A DNA stretch of 64,000 bases from Clarireedia homoeocarpa (Eukaryota; Ascomycota; Leotiomycetes; Helotiales; Rutstroemiaceae). Both the position numbers and the translations under genes were made by a program. The DNA is taken from the NCBI GenBank assembly GCA_001465935.1, contig LNKV01000019.1:1-64000 (forward strand), in the 5' to 3' direction. Of this stretch, positions 57,069 to 64,000 are shown piece after piece (the first letter of the stretch is position 1; each line of letters begins with the position of its first letter). The notes beneath the pieces were generated by a model. It was not told where the DNA came from. It saw nothing but the letters and a program-made list of their open reading frames with translations, and searched no databases.

Positions 57069-58852
57069 ATGGGTCTTTTATCACTGGTGGAGGGTATGTC
57101 ATGAATGAGCTTCCAAAGAAATGAACGAGTCTGGAATTTAACACTCTCAGATCGCCCTACACCACCATGCGTCTACAACTTCCGCGTCTATTTTTGCGCG
57201 ACAGTGTATGTGTAGCCGATCACTACACAAACGGTTTCAAAGTCTGACTATATACAGAGCCGCATTCTGCGCCGTGATGATTGGATATGATTCTGCCTTT
57301 ATCGGTGGAACAATTGCCCTCACATCCTTCAAGAATGAATTCGACTGGTCATCCTATTCGAAAGAGGAAGCCAATCTGATATCGGAAAACATCGTGTCAG
57401 TTTATCAAGCTGGGGCTTTCTTCGGTGCTTTGTTTGCCTATGCAGCTGGTCATTACTGTGGTCGAAGACTAGGCCTCCAAATTTTCTCAGCAGTCTTCCT
57501 TCTCGGTGCTGGACTTATGCTTGGCGCGAACGGAAACCGTGGTCTTGGATTGATTTATGGTGGCAGAGTTTTGGCCGGTATCGGCGTTGGTGGAGCTTCA
57601 AATCTGACTCCTATTTACATTTCGGAACTAGCTCCTCCAGCAATTCGTGGACGTTTGGTTGGATTGTACGAGTTAGGATGGCAAATTGGAGGTGTTGTCG
57701 GCTTCTGGATCAATGTGAGTGATTTGTTCTACCTTCGAAAATGCACAATTAACATGACCATAGTACGGTGTTTCGACTACCATGCCAGCCGATCATGCAC
57801 AATGGATCATCCCATTCGCAATTCAACTCATACCAGCAGGTCTCATGTTTATCGGACTATTCTTCATTAAGGAATCCCCTAGGTGGCTCATGAGCAAAGG
57901 CAAGCGAAATGAAGCTCTGAAGAATCTTTGCTGGATCCGCAAACTCCCATCCGACGACATGTACATGCTTGAAGAAGTATCTGCTATCGACGCTGCTCTA
58001 GAACATCAACACTCCACCGTTGGGCTCGGCTTCTGGCAACCATTCCGTGCACTAGGCAACGACAAGAAAGTCATGTATCGCTTCGCTCTCGGCTGCTCCC
58101 TCTTCTTCTGGCAAAACGCCTCCGGAATCAACGCCATCAACTACTACTCTCCTACCGTCTTCAAAGCGATCGGCGTCGTCGGAACCAACGCATCTCTCCT
58201 CACAACCGGAATCTTCGGCGTAATCAAAGCCGTCGTCACCCTCGTGTGGCTCTTCTTCCTCATCGACAACTTCGGCCGCCGCAACCTCCTCATGTACGGC
58301 GCACTCGGCGGCGCCATCTGCCTCTACTACGTCGGCGCCTACATCGCCATCGCAGACCCCGCCTCGCACCCGACCACCTCCCTCAGCTCCGGCGGCAAAT
58401 CCGCCATGGCCTTCTTCTACCTCTGGACCGCGTGCTACACACCTTCCTGGAACGGCACCCCCTGGGTTATCAACTCGGAGATGTTCCCGCAGAACGTGCG
58501 CACGCTAGGCCAAGCCTTCGCCGCAGCATCTAACTGGTTCTTCAACTTCCTCGTTGCCCGCTTCACGGCGCAGATGTTTACTGCGATGGGTTACGGCGTG
58601 TTTATCTTCTTCGCGAGCTTGATGATCTGCTCGATTGTGTTTGTGTGGTTTTTGGTGCCAGAGACGAAGGGTATTCCTCTCGAGAGCATGGACCGTTTGT
58701 TCAGTAGGGATTTGAAGACCAGAAATGCGCATAAGATTGTGATGGCTGAGTTGGTGGAGGACGAGGAGCTGTTTAGGGCCAATGTGGAGGGGAGCGGGGT
58801 GAAGTTGGAGAAGGATGGAAATGAGAAGGCGCAGCACGTAGAGACGGTTTAA
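57069..58852 (+). CDS. qa-y: Quinate permease, MFS sugar-transporter family
   Basis: 541-residue, 12-helix major facilitator of the sugar-porter family (QA-Y/QutD), importing quinate across the plasma membrane. Exons 57069-57093, 57151-57205, 57258-57714, 57764-58852. The N-terminus MGLLSLVEDRPTPPCVYNFRVY is pieced together from two small exons and matches the family. Signature motifs are GHYCGRRLG after helix 2, GRVLAGIGVGGASNLTPIY, ELAPPAIRGRLVGLYELGWQ, KESPRWLMSKGK at the end of helix 6, DNFGRRNLLMYG, and PETKGIPLESMDRLF after helix 12. Codon usage is strongly C-biased in the second half (58100-58560), suggesting high expression. It belongs to the quinate cluster and is probably induced through the activator. 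Confidence 0.95.
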
Positions 58853-59911
58853 GATCTCAAAAAGAGATTTGGTTTTGTTTATCTGTTGCGATTTTTAATA
58901 CTTTGGGTTCTCTCTTCGGAGATGAGTGGGCGGGTTATTGATGATGATGCATGAAATGTGTTCTGTCTATAGAAGGTAGCTATATGAGTCAAATCATGAA
59001 TTTACGAAACTACACCATTCTATTATTCTATGCCATCGAATTCCATTTCCCACCTGAAATAGTCACTACAACCCCAATCCCATCGCCATACCTATCTATG
59101 TTTCTCGCTGCACCTCAGCCCCAGCCCACAAAAACACCCCAAACTCTAAACAGAAAAGTTTTTTTAAATTGTTCAAGAAGTTCTCTTGCCCTTCACCCAC
59201 CAATCTCTTTCGAGACTGCGATTATAAAAATCAGAGTAAAGTGCCTTCTAGTCCCGACAATACCAAAACCTCATCTCATACCTTGCGATATGAAACAGGA
59301 TTTCGGTAAAGATATTTGATATACCAACGCTCCGTTAAGAACATCTTTCTAAAAGAAAGGAATGCTCCTGCGATCTCTACAGATCGCATCGCTGGATTGT
59401 GGGGGAAGGGGATTGAGAAAGGGAAGGTGTAGATAGGAGGGCTTTGAGTGAAGGGTGGAAGATGTATGTAGAACTGGAGATGTGGGTATCTTGAGTATGG
59501 AGATCGCAACATAAGACAATAACGGGGGCGTGGAAGAACTGCTTAAAAGATACTTAAAAAGACTCAAGGAAAGAGGTAGATGTACTCACTTACCTCGGAG
59601 ACTATATTTGGATTATATAGGTAGTATTAGCATGCTCATGCACAGCAAGAATAAGATAAAAGGAAGAATGAAACATAAGCGGTCGTTTGTCTCGTCAAAA
59701 TGCTCCAGTGCTCCTCCCTTTATGTCATCTCGCGATATTCCTGTCTCGCAAAACAAATCTTAATCACTTCCTTTATCTTACCGCCCAACCAGCTCAGATC
59801 AAATCCCGATCCTGTTTGTATCCCTCTACGCCACGCTAATGGGTATAATATCAAGTATAAATAGCGAACAATGAAAGAAGCAGATTGATTCTTTGATATG
59901 TGGCCAATAAT
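58853..59911. other. Convergent intergenic region
   Basis: 1.06 kb between the permease (+) and pyrophosphokinase (-) 3' ends. A near-palindrome, TGCGATCTCTACAGATCGCA, lies at 59370-59389. Open frames are short and AT-rich; no gene called. Confidence 0.6.
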
Positions 59912-61601
59912 CTAATCGCTGGTATGGGTAAAGAGAGCAGAGATCGATTCGCCGTAATGGTTTCTCCTGATAGCTTCGGATAATAGTTGTGACAGGTCTA
60001 GGATTTGCAATTTCTTTGCGTCCCTAGACTTCTCGAAGGGAATGGGGAAGGAGTTAGTTACGAGAATTGTATCTATGCAATCGCAGTGTTGGAGTTCTTG
60101 GAGAGAATCTCCCCCGAAGAGACCGTGAGTTGCGATACAGTAGACCTTCTTTGCTCCACCACGCTTGACGACCGTTTCGGCTGCGGCGATCCAGCTGCCT
60201 GCTTTATCGATCATGTCGTCGACAATGAAGACTGTACGATTCCGCACATCACCGACTAGTGTAATCATTTGTTCCAGTCCAGGATCATTAAATCCATCTT
60301 CTTCCTCATCTGAGCCTGCAGCATCACCAGTTCCACCAAGTGCATGTGGTTCTGGGTTAAATATTGACGATGCCATAGACATGGAGATTGACATGGGATC
60401 TTCTTCCGGACGCTCAAGGATTAAAGATGATGACATGGCGGATTGTGTTGGAGATGGATAGTCATCCGGCACAATGTGACCTTGCACCAATCTTCCATGA
60501 GTAACCTCTCGAGCTTTCTCATCCGTATAGTGTGCTTCTGTGTCATCGTCGAGTGGGGTAGAGCGTGGTTGCGGTGTGGTATAAGCTCTAGTGAGTGGAG
60601 AGGGAGTCCCAATTGAATTTCTCTGCGCGGTTCTAATTGTTGCGGGTATGAAGGGTGGCCGTTGTGGGGACGGGTGGCTATTTTGACGTGCTCTCGTTGT
60701 CGTTGGTGGTGAATCTCCATTGCTTGAAGATATTGGTTCAGCCGCCGGTACGGAGTCCGAGTCGGCCTTTTTCTCCAGAGCAGCAGTTGCCAGTGTTTCC
60801 TCAGAGCCAATGTGTAGCTTACTGACATCGTTATCAAGTTCTGCACCAGTCAGCTCATCGAGCCGGCTCATAATCATGCTTGCAGACATGTTTCCACCCG
60901 TTCTTCTTTTATCTGTTGTAACCATTCCAAAATTGAGCTTCAGTGCATCTGCCAACGATGTTACTCGCTTCGTGCCACCAGCATTTTTGGAAACGCAGAC
61001 AGCTTCTCTCCATTCAGCTACATTGTGTCTGATCCATCGCGCTATCAATGGCTCTGCATGTAGATTGTCGACAGGGCATTTAAAGAACCCTTGCATTTGC
61101 GAAGCATGGAGATCGATGGTAATGACATGATTGATTCCAGCGACGTGTAAGAGGTTCGCGAGCATTCGAGCAGTGATAGCTCCTCGATGTGATTTCTTCT
61201 TCGATTGTCTGCTATACGGAAAGTATGGTAGAACAGCTTATAAAATCAGTAAAGGGAATTTTTGATATCAGTGTACACTTCAGTCGACATACCGGTGATC
61301 TTGTTCGCTGAGCCTCCCTTACAAGCAGATATCATGATTAGAAGCTCCATGATACTATCATTGATCTTGCTACTGCCAGATTGAACCACAAAAACGTCTT
61401 TTTCACGAATACTGGTCATGATTTTGACGCTGGTTTCTCCCTAAAGTCTTGACATTAGCTTAGTCGTGTTGGAGGCATCGCGATGTTTACATTGGCGAAC
61501 TGCGTGAGCTCGACCGGAGCTGGCGCCATTCCTAGGTTCGAGCATATTTGACTCGTGAGCTTTGGACATGAACTGCCGGCGAAGATAAGTGTATTGCGCA
61601 T
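59912..61601 (-). CDS. Ribose-phosphate pyrophosphokinase (PRPP synthetase), Prs5-like, with large insertion
   Basis: 527 residues in three exons (61601-61491, 61440-61293, 61236-59912). The enzyme makes PRPP from ribose 5-phosphate and ATP for nucleotide, His and Trp synthesis. Family blocks are MRNTLIFAGSSCPKLT, GETSVKIMTSIREKDVFVVQS, YFPYSRQSKKKSHRGAITAR, and the metal-binding ITIDLHASQMQGFF. The catalytic loop ends in DKRRTGG. The PRPP-binding loop IVDDMIDKAGS has Lys where catalytic subunits usually have Thr. Between RLDELTGAEL and LVGDVRNRTVFIVDD lies a Ser/Pro/Asp-rich, probably disordered insertion of about 175-200 residues. Yeast Prs1 and Prs5 carry such non-homologous regions, so this is likely the Prs5-type regulatory subunit. 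It is divergent from the next gene, sharing a 234-bp promoter. Confidence 0.94.
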
Positions 61602-61835
61602 TGTGATGGAGAGTTTCTATGGAGTAAAGTTTTGATGTGGAAAGAAAATTTGGAAAAGTTTTGGCGAGATCGGTGGGGCTGAACTTTTTATGCAGACCCC
61701 CATTCCTGTTCACTGGGGCCACAAGCAACCCCTCCCTCAGCTTACCCAGTTCCACCTCGCACTACTAGAAAGGCGACGTGAATCGACGGTCCAGTTGACG
61801 TGTCGCAAGACAAGCAGGATGCGGTATCCTACAAA
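61602..61835. promoter_or_regulatory. Divergent promoter, PRPP synthetase / Asteroid-like gene
   Basis: A compact 234-bp bidirectional promoter region between two housekeeping-type genes. No element recognised. Confidence 0.5.
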
Positions 61836-63725
61836 ATGGGGATCCCTCACTTGATAACCTATCTGCGACCTTTCGCGACGCGTGAATCTTTGAAGGACAA
61901 AGAAATCGTGATCGATGGCCCTGGAATGGCTTATCATATTTACCATGTCTGCCAAAGAACTAGAGTATCTGCAGGTAACTATTTCGAGGCAGCTCCGTCG
62001 TATAAAGAGCTTGGGGAAACAGTTCTCGCATGGCTCCATGGACTGGAGGAAGAAGGGTGTACAGTGTGAGTGGTGAATGGTCGCACTACATTAGACAATT
62101 ACTGATTTTCGACCAGAAAGCGGATATATTTTGACGGATACCTTCCTGCAAGTAAATTCGACGTTCGGTTAGAGAGACTTGGTGGAAATACAAAGCAATT
62201 GCACGATTATTACAATCAGTATCCAGACGGGGTCAGGTACCAATTGAACTCTACTATCCGCCAAAAGCTCTCATCGTTTCCATTTGGGTTTGCCTACCAA
62301 CGAAACAGCTACACAAAGCTTCCTGCCTTACCATTTCTTGTTGCAGCATGCATAGAAGCATTGCAGGGATCCAATGCATATAAGGATATTGTTGAGATGG
62401 TGCCTGGCGAAGCAGATGCGTTTTGTGCTAGCTACTTGAGCACGCATGGCGGTATCGTCTTGACCGGTGATTCTGATCTGCTCGTACATGATCTGGGCGC
62501 AAACGGATCGGTCACCTTCTTCAAAGATATCGAAGTCGCTTTTGAAAATGGTAAATCAACGTTGCTATCCCAGATATATCATGCTGCTTTTATTGCTGAG
62601 AGGTTAGACCTCCCACAAACGGACGGCATTCGTGCGCTTGCTTTTGAAATAGTTATAGACTCCCATCGCAAGTTTCGCAAACTACTTACGCAAGCAAAGA
62701 CGTCAGATGCAATACGGCTACATAAGCCTGCGTATGAAGCTTTCATCAAAGAATATTTACCCATGAAGATCAATGTTAGTGACCATACGTCAGTAGCAAA
62801 GGACTCGTCGGCACTGAGGATGGCTTTCCAGTATCTTGACACTCGTATTTGTGAATATATTCTTCAGTTTCCTTACCTCATGAATGAACTGGGAGTAGGT
62901 CAAGACATCCCAAAGAGCAAAGAAACTACTGATATCTTTCTACCATTTCTTATCGATTGTCCAGCAAAGACCAATGCTTGGGAGATGTCTACACCCATAC
63001 GTCAGCTGGCATATGGCTGCATCAATCTTATCGTTCCGGTTGTAGACCACAAGTCTTCTATTTTTGAACACCGAAGACAACCTAAGACTTCTCATGGAAG
63101 AGAATGGCAGATTCCGTTGCCTTCAGACATTCCTGAAGCATGCGGAAACATTATCGCATTTCTAGAGCATGTCCAGCATGATCTCTTGAATCACCCATCT
63201 ATCAACTTCTGGTCAGCCGTGGCCTTCACCCAGGACGTCGATATGTCGTTGACGCTTGGGAAAGCGGGATTGAGTAAGCGACTGTTATCTAGCGGTTCCT
63301 CGCGTAGGAAAAATCAAATGACTTGGGATCGCATACACTGGACGGCGCAAGTACACGGGTCATACTATTCGTTCAGGGTTCTGAAGCAGGTCATCGAATT
63401 TGTGGTAGCCGTTGGTGACCGCGCAACATTGCCGGAAACCCTGCTCCGCCTCCATCAATTGCTACACAGTCTCCCCAGCTTGCTTGTAAGTCAGGTTGAT
63501 GATGTTGGAGACATAGAGCGACTGCAAGCTCTTGCTGCTAAAGCCTCGTCAGACGAGATGATAAAGAAGAGCGAACAGTCCGAGTCTTCTTCCGCCAAGC
63601 AGAAAGCTTCCTCCAAGCGATCTCAGAAGAAGAAGAGGAGGAAGAGGAAAAGAGAACAAGCGAGCGTTGATGAAGAAGACGGAGTCAGCTCAAATAATCC
63701 CTTTAATTTGTTAGCATTGGCGTAG
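61836..63725 (+). CDS. Asteroid/XPG-like nuclease-family protein
   Basis: 612 residues in two exons (61836-62065 and 62117-63725). The start MGIPHLITYLRPF with IVIDGPGMAYHIYH is the XPG/FEN N-domain form seen in Asteroid proteins. VKRIYFDGYLPASKFDVRLERL crosses the intron, and the I-domain block is VPGEADAFCASYL...GIVLTGDSDLLVHDLG, retaining acidic residues that bind metal in FEN-type nucleases. The central and C-terminal parts are helical and poorly conserved. The C-terminus is a Lys/Arg-rich tract (SQKKKRRKRKREQ), probably a nuclear signal. Whether fungal Asteroid proteins cut DNA is not established. An upstream ATG at 61800 would add 12 residues; 61836 fits the conserved MG-I start of the superfamily. 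Confidence 0.9.
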
Positions 63726-64000
63726 GTATGTTCAGCTAGAGACATGAAATATCCTTGGGCTTCCTACGAAGGACTCTGCTCAGCCAAGTGCGGATCGGTC
63801 AACTATCTACCTGCGCACAATCAGGGCGTGGATGTTCTGTAGTTGCTGCTCATTGAAGCTGTAGCATTGAGGATATCGATCTCTTCGTATGTGGGAGATA
63901 CTCAACTCCAAACGTAACATTAACTTTTTGATGACAAAAACATTAGTAGCCAAGAAGCATTCACACTTCACCTCGGCGAATCATGCAATATTGGCAGTAA
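63726..64000. other. Right-edge region
   Basis: The 3' flank of the Asteroid-like gene; nothing recognisable before the window ends. Confidence 0.5.

Overview
The window is nuclear DNA from a filamentous ascomycete (Pezizomycotina). Nearly all its genes have short introns, mostly about 45-75 nt with GT...AG ends, and their exons join in phase. It holds two gene clusters typical of this group: a carotenoid/opsin cluster and a quinate-utilisation (qa/qut) cluster. A placement in Leotiomycetes is only an impression. Exon limits below were derived by hand from splice signals and protein-family continuity; there is no transcript evidence.

Layout. 1.2-6.9 kb: an eight-exon NOD-like receptor (N-terminal STAND domain, NACHT, ankyrin repeats, ZZ zinc finger, SPRY). 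8.1-20.6 kb: carotenoid/retinal cluster in the order carO-type opsin (-), carX-type carotenoid oxygenase (-), carRA lycopene cyclase/phytoene synthase (+), carB phytoene desaturase (+). Together these can take geranylgeranyl diphosphate to beta-carotene, cleave it to retinal and use the retinal in a light-driven rhodopsin. The carX/carRA divergent promoter carries a 12-bp-spaced GATCG array that could be a light-response element. 20.8-24.6 kb: a frameshifted remnant of a polyketide synthase carrier domain, an NAD(P)-binding reductase and a secreted alpha/beta hydrolase. 25.6-29.7 kb: two tandem OTU-like paralogues, the second of which seems to have lost both catalytic residues. 30.3-36.9 kb: a cytochrome P450, an unknown conserved fungal protein, bystin/ENP1 and an FAD-dependent amine oxidase. 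37-39.4 kb: a gene-poor stretch with a 150-bp MITE-like element. 39.4-42.4 kb: a secreted isochorismatase-fold hydrolase and a Gfo/Idh/MocA oxidoreductase.

43.6-58.9 kb: quinate cluster. It contains 3-dehydroshikimate dehydratase (qa-4), Zn2Cys6 activator (qa-1F), AROM-derived repressor (qa-1S), QutG-like phosphatase (qa-x), quinate/shikimate dehydrogenase (qa-3) and quinate permease (qa-y). A type II dehydroquinase (qa-2) is not visible here. A near-consensus activator site lies between the activator and repressor genes. 59.9-63.7 kb: housekeeping genes, a Prs5-like ribose-phosphate pyrophosphokinase with a large insertion and an Asteroid/XPG-like nuclease-family protein.

The least ordinary elements are the NACHT-ANK-ZZ-SPRY receptor, the OTU-like pair, the GATCG promoter array, the decayed PKS fragment and the MITE-like element.
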